A stretch of 64,000 bases of DNA, from contig NZ_JAGXJN010000039.1 in NCBI RefSeq assembly GCF_019091455.1, forward strand, positions 1 through 64,000, given 5' to 3'. Positions 25,859 through 33,796 of this stretch are shown piece after piece. A program made the position numbers and the translations under genes. The notes beneath the pieces were generated by a model, which did no database searches, had not been told where the DNA came from, and saw nothing but the letters and a program-made list of their open reading frames with translations. The DNA is from Chitinophaga sp. GbtcB8. Its GTDB lineage: Bacteria; Bacteroidota; Bacteroidia; Chitinophagales; Chitinophagaceae. Numbering within the stretch: the first letter of the stretch is position 1; the number at the start of each line of letters is the position of its first letter.

Positions 25859-25982
25859 GAATAGGATAATTGTACGTTGTAAAAATAATTTAAGCCTGCA
25901 AGTTTAGAAAATTCCCGAATAAATTATAATTAATCCTATACCTACATAAATTACCCCACTTTAAAACTGATAGCTATTATTT

Positions 25983-25998
25983 AAAACCATGGGGTTTT
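25983..25998. repeat. Hairpin AAAACC/GGTTTT upstream of the second peptide locus
   Basis: A 6-bp stem with a 4-nt loop (ATGG) lies in the 241-bp gap between the PPTase start and the first Cys-free peptide. Possible regulatory hairpin only. Confidence 0.4.
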
Positions 25999-26023
25999 GT
26001 TTGCAATATTTATTTTATGCAAC

Positions 26024-26069
26024 TTTCAATTTATAAGCAGATGCCGAAAAGCTTTGAATAGAGTAGGCA
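26024..26069 (+). promoter_or_regulatory. Duplicated promoter block, copy 1
   Basis: TTTC at 26024-26027, 21 bp, then AAgcTTTG at 26049-26056 (7/8 of the -7 consensus). The block TTATAAGC-N4-GCCGAAAAGCTTTGAA and a following GAGTAGGCA recur before the next peptide gene. Confidence 0.6.
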
Positions 26070-26099
26070 CATAAAGTAACCAAGTTAAAACCAAAAACT

Positions 26100-26279
26100 A
26101 TGAAAAACTTTCCAATGGAAGGCCTCACTGAACTGTCCCCTAATGAATTAACAACAGTAGAAGGCGGTGGTTTGTTAACCAATTTATTAACCACTGCTGC
26201 AGGCCTGTTAGTGAACCTGCCAAACACAGTGGGTGGTGTAAAAAATACCGTGAATGGCCTGCTGGATTTCCTGATCTAA
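26100..26279 (+). CDS. GG-leader bacteriocin-like peptide A (Cys-free)
   Basis: A 59-residue peptide. Residues 1-23 form a typical double-glycine leader (LTELSPNELTTVEGG). The mature part of about 36 residues starts GLLTNLLTTAAGLL, is rich in Leu, Thr, Val and Gly, has no Cys, and ends NGLLDFLI. It looks like an unmodified, membrane-active bacteriocin rather than a modified RiPP. The following peptide shares the EGGGLLTNL junction. The downstream C39 exporter (28285-30465) would cleave and export it. No immunity gene is recognised. Confidence 0.82.
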   Translation: MKNFPMEGLTELSPNELTTVEGGGLLTNLLTTAAGLLVNLPNTVGGVKNTVNGLLDFLI

Positions 26280-26295
26280 CAGCTGCTCTTTAACA

Positions 26296-26342
26296 ATTGT
26301 ACTATTATAAGCGGCCGCCGAAAAGCTTTGAAAGAGTAGGCA
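26296..26342 (+). promoter_or_regulatory. Duplicated promoter block, copy 2
   Basis: ATTG at 26296-26299, 23 bp, then AAgcTTTG at 26323-26330. It matches copy 1 through TTATAAGC-N4-GCCGAAAAGCTTTGAA and GAGTAGGCA, at an offset of 274 bp. Confidence 0.58.
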
Positions 26343-26370
26343 TATGTAATTACCTCAAAATACATCGCGC

Positions 26371-26574
26371 ATGACATGTCTTTCAACGGGGGATCTTACA
26401 GCGCTTTCCCAGGAAGAGCTGCTGGAAACAGAAGGTGGTGGATTGTTAACGAACCTTACTACAGGGATCACCACCGGGCTAACACCGGGTATTGTTCAGC
26501 TGTTAGGCACCGTATACAATGTATCCGGCATAACCAGCGCTTTCCTGAAAACGCTGCTTGGTACCATTGTTTAA
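26371..26574 (+). CDS. GG-leader bacteriocin-like peptide B with GxxxGxxxG motif
   Basis: A 67-residue peptide with leader LTALSQEELLETEGG and a Cys-free mature part of about 44 residues. The mature part begins GLLTNLTTGITTGLTPG, which contains GITTGLTPG, a double GxxxG glycine zipper. GxxxG motifs are the known helix-helix contact of two-peptide (class IIb) bacteriocins. The C-terminal half is hydrophobic (SAFLKTLLGTIV). With peptide A it would make a two-component pair, each with its own promoter copy. A terminator follows, so both are transcribed apart from the exporter. Confidence 0.82.
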   Translation: MTCLSTGDLTALSQEELLETEGGGLLTNLTTGITTGLTPGIVQLLGTVYNVSGITSAFLKTLLGTIV

Positions 26575-26613
26575 TCTCTACACTAATTAACGCATTTAGC
26601 ACAAGGATTTAGA

Positions 26614-26650
26614 GGCGTCCTGTCCCGGTAAACGGACCAGGGCGCTTTTC
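26614..26650 (+). terminator. Intrinsic terminator after peptide B
   Basis: GCGTCCTG-TCC pairs with GGA-C-CAGGGCGC (about 11 bp, one G-T wobble and one bulge), followed by TTTT. Confidence 0.75.
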
Positions 26651-26848
26651 CTGTCCCGGTAATATAAATCCCCTGCCTGCCTTTTATCTGAAAGATCAAA
26701 AAAATACTGTCTTCCCTGCAATCCGCTGTGGTTGTTTACCCGTAGGTATTTGTTAAGCAGCAGCTTAATGAGCGTGATTATAGTGTCCTATGGCGAAGCC
26801 CGGAAATGCAGAGAGCTGTTATCCCGATTCCTATTAACCAGCATCACT

Positions 26849-27091
26849 ATGGAAGGCAGAAAACTAAGATGCACCCAACAGGTGGCAATCCTGATCAGGC
26901 ATTTGCGCAGAAAGAAAGAATATTCCCAGGAATACATGGCCGCTCACCTGGACATATCCCAGAACGCCTATAGCAAGCTGGAAACCGGGAAGATCCCTAT
27001 GACCATTGACCGGCTTTGCGAAGTGGCCCGTATCCTGGACATTGCACCCACCGACCTGCTGGCAGAAATAAATGCTGATCATCACCTGTGA
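26849..27091 (+). CDS. Small XRE-family HTH regulator
   Basis: An 80-residue single-domain Cro/CI-type DNA-binding protein. The HTH is KKEYSQEYMAAHLDISQNAY followed by SKLETGKIPMTIDRL, ending IAPTDLLAEI. The ATG at 26849 (MEGRKLRCTQQ) is preferred, since the in-frame TTG at 26732 would add unconserved-looking residues. It sits 23 bp before the second HlyD gene in the same direction. It is a plausible local regulator of the bacteriocin-like peptides or the exporter. Confidence 0.82.
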   Translation: MEGRKLRCTQQVAILIRHLRRKKEYSQEYMAAHLDISQNAYSKLETGKIPMTIDRLCEVARILDIAPTDLLAEINADHHL

Positions 27092-27114
27092 TCATTTAAC
27101 CATAAAAGCATACC

Positions 27115-28260
27115 ATGCCCCAGTTGTTCCCGATAAGTATTATGCAACATTCCACCTATACCTGGCTGCCCAGGGTGAAAGTGAGAACGCAGCTGCTGTA
27201 TATTACCGTGCTGGCAGCCGCTTTCATTGCATTGATCTCATTACCTTTTATTAAGGTAGATGTGTCGGTAAAGGCTACCGGCCTGGTGCGCCCCATTACA
27301 GAAAAGCATGAGCTGCGCAACCTGGTGGCCGGCACCATTGCAGCTATACTGGTAACTGACGGGCAAAAGCTATTGAAAGGGCAGGAGATCCTGCGCCTGC
27401 AGGAAGCCGTAAGTGACAGCAAGCTGCAGCAAAACACCTGGGAGCTGGACCAGCGCGATAAATACATTCATGACCTCACCTTACTTACGGCCGGCCGTGG
27501 CGGCGGCCTGCAATCTCCTTTATACCAGCAGCAGTACCAGCGTTATCAGTCTACCCTCAATGAGCAGCTGGCCACCGTGAATAAGCTAAAAGCCGATATG
27601 GAGATGTACGAAAAGCTGTTTGCCGAAAAAGTAATTGCCAAAAAAGAATATGCCGACCGGCAATATGAATATGTAAAAAGCCAGGCCGCCTACCAGCTGA
27701 CCATACAACAGCAACGCAGCGCCTGGCAGGAAGAGCTGAGTCATTTGCAGACAGAAAGCAGCCGCCTGCATGCAGATACCCGGCAGCTGGAGCAGGAAAA
27801 GGAATGGAACGTGATCAAAGCCCCGGTAAGCGGCACCCTGCAGCAATTCAGCGGGAAGTATACCGGCGGTTATATCCAGGCTGGTGAGCTGCTGGGCATT
27901 ATTTCCCCAGACTCTAACCTGGTAGCAGAATGTTATGTAACACCCAAAGATATTGGCTACCTGCAGGCGGGCATGCCTGTGAAATTCCAGGTAGATGCAT
28001 TTAATTATAATGAATGGGGCCTGGTAGAAGGCAGGATACAATCTATTGACAACGATTTTATCCTGGTGAATAACCAGCCGGTGTTTAGAGTGAGATGCAG
28101 TTTTGCCGGCACGGAGGTGCATACCCGTAATGGCGTAAAAGGGAACCTGAAAAAAGGAATGACCTTCCAGGCACGTTTCATTCTCACCAAACGCAGCCTG
28201 TTCCAGCTACTGTATGATAAAGCCGATGACTGGATGAACCCAGCCCGAAAGGCTACTTAA
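27115..28260 (+). CDS. HlyD-family periplasmic adaptor of the second peptide exporter
   Basis: A 381-residue membrane-fusion protein with one N-terminal transmembrane helix (QLLYITVLAAAFIALISL). The first lipoyl half reads HELRNLVAGTIAAILV, a central coiled coil spans roughly residues 110-225, and NVIKAPVSGTLQQFSG is the second lipoyl half. A beta-barrel domain closes the protein. The gene lies 24 bp before the C39 ABC gene, here in the order adaptor then ABC, opposite to the first system. It is only distantly similar to the first HlyD protein by eye. Confidence 0.9.
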   Translation: MPQLFPISIMQHSTYTWLPRVKVRTQLLYITVLAAAFIALISLPFIKVDVSVKATGLVRPITEKHELRNLVAGTIAAILVTDGQKLLKGQEILRLQEAVSDSKLQQNTWELDQRDKYIHDLTLLTAGRGGGLQSPLYQQQYQRYQSTLNEQLATVNKLKADMEMYEKLFAEKVIAKKEYADRQYEYVKSQAAYQLTIQQQRSAWQEELSHLQTESSRLHADTRQLEQEKEWNVIKAPVSGTLQQFSGKYTGGYIQAGELLGIISPDSNLVAECYVTPKDIGYLQAGMPVKFQVDAFNYNEWGLVEGRIQSIDNDFILVNNQPVFRVRCSFAGTEVHTRNGVKGNLKKGMTFQARFILTKRSLFQLLYDKADDWMNPARKAT

Positions 28261-28284
28261 CCTTTTAGTATATAACATGATGCC

Positions 28285-30465
28285 ATGACAAATGATGCCA
28301 GATTAAAACGGAGTGCCCGGGTAAAACAGCGCGATATCAGTGATTGCGGCGCTGCCTGCCTGGCATCTGTAGCAGCGTATTATCATTTGCAGCTACCGGT
28401 AGCCCGCATCCGGCAATATGCCGGTACCGACCGTAAAGGCACCAATGTATTAGGGGTGATAGAAGCTGCGCAGAAGCTGGGTTTCCAGGCCAAGGGTGTA
28501 AAAGGGCCGTTGGAAGCGCTGAACAATATACCCAAGCCTGCTATTGCGCATGTGGTGGTGAACGGCATGCTGCAGCATTTTGTAGTAGTGTACAAGGTAA
28601 CCGCCAAACAGGTTGTTGTAATGGACCCGATTGACGGCCAGTATCACCACCTTAGCCACGAAGACTTTAAAAAAACATGGACCAGCGTGCTGGTGCTGTT
28701 AATGCCGGATGAAGATTTTAAAACGGGTAATGAAAAAATATCGCACCTGCAACGTTTCTGGTACCTGCTGCGCCCTCACCGGTCTGTGTTAACGCAGTCG
28801 CTGTTTGGTGCGGTGATCTACACTGTGCTGGGGCTTTCCACTTCTATTTATGTACAAAAGATCGTTGATAATGTGCTGGTAGAAGGTAACCGTAACCTGC
28901 TGAACCTGTTAGGCGTAATTATGCTGGTGATATTACTGCTGCAATTATTTGTAGGTAATCTTAAAAGCATTTTTGCTGTTAAAACCGGCCAGCAGCTGGA
29001 TGCGCAGCTGATATTAGGCTACTATAAACATTTACTAAAACTACCCCAACAGTTCTTTGATACGATGCGGGTAGGGGAGATCACCTCCCGTATTGCCGAT
29101 GCAGTAAAAATACGTGTATTCATTAACGATGTAGCATTAACCCTGGTGGTGAATGTTTTTGTTGTCATTTTCTCTTTTGCTTTAATGTTCACCTATTACT
29201 GGAAGCTGGCGCTGATCATGCTGGGTATTATCCCGGTGTACCTGCTGATATACCAGGTTAGCAACCGCGTAAATAAAAAGCTGCAGCGTAAGCTGATGGA
29301 AGATAATGCGGAACTGGGCAGCCAGCTGGTGGAGTCGCTTAATTCAGTAGCCACTATTAAACGGTTTGGCCTGGAAGAATATGCCAATATGAGAACAGAG
29401 CACCGTTTTATACGCCTGCTGAAAACCATTTACCATTCTACCATCAGTAACCTGTACATAGGCAGCGCCGCTAATGTTGTAACCAGCGGTTTTGTGATAG
29501 CTCTTTTATGGATCGGTTCAGTGTTTGTGATAAACCGGGAGCTAAGCCCGGGTGAGCTCTTATCTTTTTACGCGCTGGTGGGGTATTTTACGGGGCCGGC
29601 TATGGGCCTTATCACTGCTAATAAAAGTATGCAGGATGCGCTTATTGCCGCTGACCGTTTATTTGAGATCATGGACCTGGAGCAGGAGGAAACCGCGCAA
29701 AAGGTGGAGCTGCAACCTGGTATGATCGGGAATATTGTGTTTAACAACGTTACTTTCAGCTATGGCAGCCGGGTGCCGGTATTCCGGCATTTTAACCTGG
29801 AAGTGCAGCAGGGACGTATTACAGCTATTGTAGGGGAGAGCGGTTCGGGTAAATCTACCCTGATGTCGTTGCTGCAGAATATTTACCCTTTAAAGGAAGG
29901 TACTATTGCCATTGGGCATACGGATATCCGCTATATTCAGCATGAAAGCCTGCGCCGCCTGGTAAGTGTTGTGCCCCAGCAAATAGACCTGTTTGCAGGC
30001 CCCATTACAGCTAATATTGCTGTGGGTGAGTTTGAGCCGGATATGCAGCAGGTATTACGTATTTCCCAGCAGCTGGGGATCCTGGAATTTATAGAAAAGC
30101 TGCCGGATGGCTTTAATACACTATTGGGTGAACATGGCGTAAACCTTTCCGGTGGCCAGCGCCACCGTATTGCTATTGCCCGTGCATTATACCGCCACCC
30201 GGAAATACTGATCCTGGATGAAGCCACTTCCTCACTGGACCCTGTTTCGGATCTGTATGTACAAAACGCTATGCAGGAGCTGAGGGATGCCGGTAAAACA
30301 GTGATCGTGATCGCACACCGGTTAAGTACCGTGGTAAATGCCGATCAGATCGTGGTACTGCAGGATGGCGCGCTGGCAGAAGAAGGTACGCATAAGCAGC
30401 TGCTGGCCCGTAATACGGTGTATGCAAAGTTATGGAGCCATCACCAGGGCATGCTGCAAGGCTAA
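28285..30465 (+). CDS. Second peptidase-containing (C39) ABC exporter
   Basis: A 726-residue ABC exporter with an intact C39 peptidase: Cys in SDCGAACLASVAAYY, His in LQHFVVVYKV and Asp in VVMDPIDG. The membrane domain spans about residues 165-450. The ATPase has Walker A GESGSGKST, the canonical signature LSGGQRHRIAIARAL and Walker B EILILDEATSSLD. Cargo is most likely the two GG-leader Cys-free peptides upstream. It differs from the first exporter in sequence and in its canonical LSGGQ signature, so this is not a recent duplication. Confidence 0.93.
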   Translation: MTNDARLKRSARVKQRDISDCGAACLASVAAYYHLQLPVARIRQYAGTDRKGTNVLGVIEAAQKLGFQAKGVKGPLEALNNIPKPAIAHVVVNGMLQHFVVVYKVTAKQVVVMDPIDGQYHHLSHEDFKKTWTSVLVLLMPDEDFKTGNEKISHLQRFWYLLRPHRSVLTQSLFGAVIYTVLGLSTSIYVQKIVDNVLVEGNRNLLNLLGVIMLVILLLQLFVGNLKSIFAVKTGQQLDAQLILGYYKHLLKLPQQFFDTMRVGEITSRIADAVKIRVFINDVALTLVVNVFVVIFSFALMFTYYWKLALIMLGIIPVYLLIYQVSNRVNKKLQRKLMEDNAELGSQLVESLNSVATIKRFGLEEYANMRTEHRFIRLLKTIYHSTISNLYIGSAANVVTSGFVIALLWIGSVFVINRELSPGELLSFYALVGYFTGPAMGLITANKSMQDALIAADRLFEIMDLEQEETAQKVELQPGMIGNIVFNNVTFSYGSRVPVFRHFNLEVQQGRITAIVGESGSGKSTLMSLLQNIYPLKEGTIAIGHTDIRYIQHESLRRLVSVVPQQIDLFAGPITANIAVGEFEPDMQQVLRISQQLGILEFIEKLPDGFNTLLGEHGVNLSGGQRHRIAIARALYRHPEILILDEATSSLDPVSDLYVQNAMQELRDAGKTVIVIAHRLSTVVNADQIVVLQDGALAEEGTHKQLLARNTVYAKLWSHHQGMLQG

Positions 30466-30493
30466 ATAGTAAGTACAGGAACGATCAAATCAA

Positions 30494-30979
30494 TCAATGA
30501 GGCAGCTTTTCTCTTAACAAGCCATATACCCAGGTACCTGCAATTGCGCTCAGGATCATTACTATCACTACAAAAGCGCCGGTACCTATTTGTGCAAACA
30601 GCGGTCCCGGACAAGCGCCGGTAAGCGCCCAGCCAGCGCCAAAAATAAGCCCGCCAATGACCTGCCCTTTATTGTATTTCTTAGACGTAAAATCAATTTT
30701 TTCTCCGCTGATGGTTTTAATGCTGAACCTTTTGATGATCCATACAGAAATGGCTGCTACTACTACCGCGGAGCCAATAACCCCATACATGTGAAAGCTT
30801 TGTAAGCGGAACATTTCCTGTATACGGAACCAGGAAATAATTTCTGCTTTAACAAATACAATACCCAGCAACATGCCCGCCACAGCGTATTTGAGCAAAT
30901 GCCACCAGGGCCTGGGAGCTGCGGCCTCTATGCGCTCTAATGAATGAACTTCAAAATCAGTATTGATTAAATCAGGCAT
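30494..30979 (-). CDS. YeeE/YedE-family (DUF6691) membrane protein
   Basis: A 161-residue inner membrane protein with about four helices. Key motif is ALTGACPGPLFAQIGTG, where the Cys in GACPG is the family's conserved sulfur-handling residue. Proteins of this group move thiosulfate or related sulfur compounds. It is the downstream partner of the 187-residue homologue, with a 3-nt gap, and both are usually paired in Bacteroidota. A basic loop (SKKYNKGQ) joins the halves. Transport of reduced sulfur is inferred from the family. Confidence 0.85.
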   Translation of the reverse strand: MPDLINTDFEVHSLERIEAAAPRPWWHLLKYAVAGMLLGIVFVKAEIISWFRIQEMFRLQSFHMYGVIGSAVVVAAISVWIIKRFSIKTISGEKIDFTSKKYNKGQVIGGLIFGAGWALTGACPGPLFAQIGTGAFVVIVMILSAIAGTWVYGLLREKLPH

Positions 30980-30982
30980 TGT

Positions 30983-31546
30983 TTACAATTGAAGAATGAA
31001 GGGTAAGATCCAGTTGGCGGTTATAAAACCACCTGCCATAAAACAGCAGGTAGCCACCAGGGAAGGCCCCTGCAAACTGGCCAGCCCCATAATGGCGTGG
31101 CCGGATGTACAGCCACCTGCATAGCGGGTTCCAAAGCCTACCAGGAAACCGCCCATTACAATAAGAATAAAACCACGTGCTGTTAGCAGGTTGGCAAAAG
31201 AAAAGAGATCAACCGGCAGCAAATGGTTATAGTCATGAACATTATAGTTATTCATTTCCTGCGCCAGCGCGGGGTGCACCTGTATGGGATGTGGATTATG
31301 TAATAATATGGACGCCAGCCATGCGCCAGCTATAATGCCTGCTGCAAAAAAGAGGTTCCAGCTTTCCTTTTTCCACTCGTATTGAAAAAAGGGAATTTTA
31401 GCCGGCAGGCAGGCCGCACAGAGGTGCCGTAAGTTGGCAGATATTCCAAAGTGTTTGTTGCCCAGGAGCAGCAAAACCGGTACTGCCAGGCCAATTAAGG
31501 GACCGGCTACATACCAGGGCCATGGCTGGGAAAGTGTTTGTAACAT
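30983..31546 (-). CDS. YeeE/YedE-family sulfur transporter protein
   Basis: A 187-residue inner membrane protein, first gene of the pair. It has about five helices and the conserved motif [20 protein letters not shown], whose Cys is the expected sulfur-relay residue of YeeE proteins. Another feature is [16 protein letters not shown]. Together with 30494-30979 it would form a full-length YeeE-like permease from two half-proteins. No rhodanese or metallo-beta-lactamase-fold gene, which often accompany the pair, is adjacent here. Confidence 0.87.
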   Translation of the reverse strand: MLQTLSQPWPWYVAGPLIGLAVPVLLLLGNKHFGISANLRHLCAACLPAKIPFFQYEWKKESWNLFFAAGIIAGAWLASILLHNPHPIQVHPALAQEMNNYNVHDYNHLLPVDLFSFANLLTARGFILIVMGGFLVGFGTRYAGGCTSGHAIMGLASLQGPSLVATCCFMAGGFITANWILPFILQL

Positions 31547-31685
31547 ACGGTTGGTTATAGAGCTGTTAGGAAATGAAAAGTACGTCTTTTTCCTTAACGC
31601 CGGATTAACCTTCTTTTGAGCATGGTGTGGTTAATATTGTGTGCTAAAAAAAATAGGGGAATGTTCGCATTCCGAGAACTTTTTG

Positions 31686-31693
31686 TATGTTTG
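31686..31693 (+). promoter_or_regulatory. -7 element of the toxin-antitoxin promoter
   Basis: TAtgTTTG matches the -7 consensus and lies 13 nt before the HigB-like ATG. An imperfect inverted repeat with GTTC / GAAC arms spans 31663-31679 just upstream and could be the antitoxin operator. No clear -33 TTTG is seen. Confidence 0.55.
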
Positions 31694-31706
31694 TAAACGG
31701 AAACCC

Positions 31707-32039
31707 ATGAAAGTACATTTGATCAAACTTCAAACTATTGAAAAATATGTAAGGAGGCATGCCAGTAGCAGAAGTAGCTTTGAACTTTGGATTGTAACGG
31801 TAAAAGGTGCAACCTGGAATATGCCAGAAGATATATTGAATACATTTGGCACCGCAGATCTTTTAGGAAATGGCAGTCAGCGGGTAGTATTTAACATTGG
31901 GGGTAATCATCACCGCATGATCTGCCAATACGCATTTGGGGCATCGCAGGTACATTTGTTTGTGTGCTGGATAGGCACACATGCAGCTTACACAGAGTTA
32001 TGCGCTAACAGAAAGCAATATATTATTAGTGATTATTAA
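31707..32039 (+). CDS. higB: HigB-type toxin (RelE superfamily mRNA interferase)
   Basis: A 110-residue small protein of the HigB toxin family, which cleaves mRNA on the ribosome. The recognisable core is RVVFNIGGNHHRMICQYAF followed by HLFVCWIGTHAAYTEL, the typical HigB beta-sheet. The ATG at 31707 (MKVHLIKLQTIEKYV) is chosen over the in-frame start at 31641. The antitoxin gene follows after 10 nt, giving the toxin-first order usual for higBA. Toxicity is inferred from family and arrangement. Confidence 0.87.
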   Translation: MKVHLIKLQTIEKYVRRHASSRSSFELWIVTVKGATWNMPEDILNTFGTADLLGNGSQRVVFNIGGNHHRMICQYAFGASQVHLFVCWIGTHAAYTELCANRKQYIISDY

Positions 32040-32049
32040 AACAGGGGTT

Positions 32050-32499
32050 ATGGAAAAGTTAAAATACAAGGTAATTAAATCTGAAAAGCAGTATGATGAA
32101 TACTGTGATGTGCTGGCAGAGTTAGTGGCCAGTCCCCGTAAAAGCAAAGAGTTATCAGATGAAATAGAGCTGCTTACCCTGCTCATAGAAAAGTGGGATG
32201 AATCACACAGCACTTTTAAAGATGCTAATCCTATTGAAATATTACAGTATTTAATGGCAGAAAATAACCTGAAAGCTACAGAGCTGGCCGCTATACTGGG
32301 TATTGGAAAAAGCCTGATATCTGATATGCTGCATTACCGCAGAGGGCTTTCCAAAGAAAATATCCGTAAGCTCGCAGAGCATTTTAAAGTATCACAGGAG
32401 TTATTTAACCGGCCGTATAAACTGATATCCCCGTTAAATGCGCAGCTGAAAAATGCCAGTGTAATGAATACAACAAAAGAGCTAAAGGTAGTAAGGTAA
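32050..32499 (+). CDS. higA: HigA-type antitoxin with XRE HTH
   Basis: A 149-residue antitoxin. The N-terminal helical half (SEKQYDEYCDVLAELV) should contact the toxin, and the C-terminal half has an HTH, NLKATELAAILGIGKSLISD followed by MLHYRRGLSKENIRKLAEHF. The ATG at 32050 is preferred, as the earlier in-frame ATG at 31981 lies inside the toxin gene. It probably represses the shared promoter. The terminator begins inside the last codons of this gene. Confidence 0.88.
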   Translation: MEKLKYKVIKSEKQYDEYCDVLAELVASPRKSKELSDEIELLTLLIEKWDESHSTFKDANPIEILQYLMAENNLKATELAAILGIGKSLISDMLHYRRGLSKENIRKLAEHFKVSQELFNRPYKLISPLNAQLKNASVMNTTKELKVVR

Positions 32500-32513
32500 T
32501 TACTACCTTTTTT
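32484..32513 (+). terminator. Intrinsic terminator overlapping the higA stop codon
   Basis: An 11-bp perfect stem AAAGGTAGTAA / TTACTACCTTT with a 5-nt loop GGTAA is followed by more T. The stop codon TAA is within the loop. Confidence 0.9.
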
Positions 32514-32522
32514 ATTTGCTGA

Positions 32523-33791
32523 TTAGCCTAACATTTTCTTCACTACTTCCTGCCCGTTTACCAGGGCTGCTTCTACCGTTCCCATAAGCGCGCCGTTATA
32601 CAATCCTTCTCCTGCAAAAAATAATGTGTTCACTACAGGCGTAGTTAATACGGGCAGTGCTGCTTTGGTATGGATAGTAGGGTATGAGTAGGAGCCGCGT
32701 GTAAACGGATCATTTGTCCAGTTAATGATCTGCGCGCTGAGTAATAAAGATTGCAACGTTGATACGGGCATATTAAAAATACCTGAGAGTGAATTAAATG
32801 CCATTTCCAGCACCTCCGCATCAGGCGCCTCTTTGAGCGCTTTGGCAGGCGGGCCACCCAGCCACCCGGTAAGCAGGGTAGATGTTTCGGGGTATTGCGT
32901 CCACCAGGTGGGCACGGTTTGTTGGGAAAAAATAAGGGTTATATCTTCCCCGCTTTTGCCGTTAATGGTTTGCTTTTCCCAGAAGGGTTCCCGGAACTGC
33001 AGCAGTATTTTAATAATGCCGCCCATACCCATTTGCTGTGCTGCTTCATACTGCGCTGGTAAGGGTGGAAAGTATTGCAGGCTGCCCAATTCTGTTGGCG
33101 CTGCCTGTAATACGCTAAGGGGTACCGTGATCAATACCTGCTGAGCGGTATAATGCTGCTCATTGGTAGTAATGACCTCCACCTTTCCCGGTTGCCAGTG
33201 AATATGTTGTACAATAGATGAGAGCTGAATAGTGCCGCCACCCTTTGTAATTTCTGCTGCCAGAAAAGCGGTGAGGCGGTCGTAGCCGCCATTGATACGG
33301 TATTGGGTGGCTTCATGCTCTGATACCCATTCTTCGCGCATGGCCAGGGTACTGGCATCCGCCGGATCAGCGGTATCATAACCGGAGGCATAACGGATAA
33401 CGGTATCTCTCAGTTCATTGTATTCATCATCTGCAAAATGGAGCTCCAGGAAATCCTGCAGCGGCAGATCTTCTTCCTGCTTTTTCAATGCGGCTACAAA
33501 AAGCGGCCAGTGCGGTATTTCCAGCTCCTCCACAGGTACCAGCTGCCCTTTGAATGATTGCAGCATGGTGCCTTCAATGGCGTGGTAAGGAATGTTTGCA
33601 TCTTTTAATAATCCCAGCGTCAGAGGCACATCCCCATGAATAAATTCAGCGCCTGTATGCTGATGGATGCGCCCGCCAATATGATCGCGGGCTTCCAGCA
33701 TCTGTACTTTCTTCCCGGCTTTTATCAGCTCCCTGGCTGCCATTAAGCCTGCTGCGCCGGCGCCTATAATAATTACGTCTGTTTGTGCCAT
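32523..33791 (-). CDS. FAD-dependent amine oxidase (flavin monoamine oxidase family)
   Basis: A 422-residue flavoenzyme. The N-terminal dinucleotide site is DVIIIGAGAAGLMAARELIK, followed by the FAD ribose motif MLEARDHIGGRI. The C-terminal FAD motif is TLFFAGEGLYNGALMGTVEA. The middle shows the amine-oxidase fold (GGYDRLTAFLAAEI, VLITVPLSVLQ). No signal peptide is visible, so it is cytoplasmic. Substrate amine is unknown. It ends 5 bp from the CGNR gene on the same strand, with which it is likely cotranscribed. Confidence 0.88.
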   Translation of the reverse strand: MAQTDVIIIGAGAAGLMAARELIKAGKKVQMLEARDHIGGRIHQHTGAEFIHGDVPLTLGLLKDANIPYHAIEGTMLQSFKGQLVPVEELEIPHWPLFVAALKKQEEDLPLQDFLELHFADDEYNELRDTVIRYASGYDTADPADASTLAMREEWVSEHEATQYRINGGYDRLTAFLAAEITKGGGTIQLSSIVQHIHWQPGKVEVITTNEQHYTAQQVLITVPLSVLQAAPTELGSLQYFPPLPAQYEAAQQMGMGGIIKILLQFREPFWEKQTINGKSGEDITLIFSQQTVPTWWTQYPETSTLLTGWLGGPPAKALKEAPDAEVLEMAFNSLSGIFNMPVSTLQSLLLSAQIINWTNDPFTRGSYSYPTIHTKAALPVLTTPVVNTLFFAGEGLYNGALMGTVEAALVNGQEVVKKMLG

Positions 33792-33796
33792 ATGTA

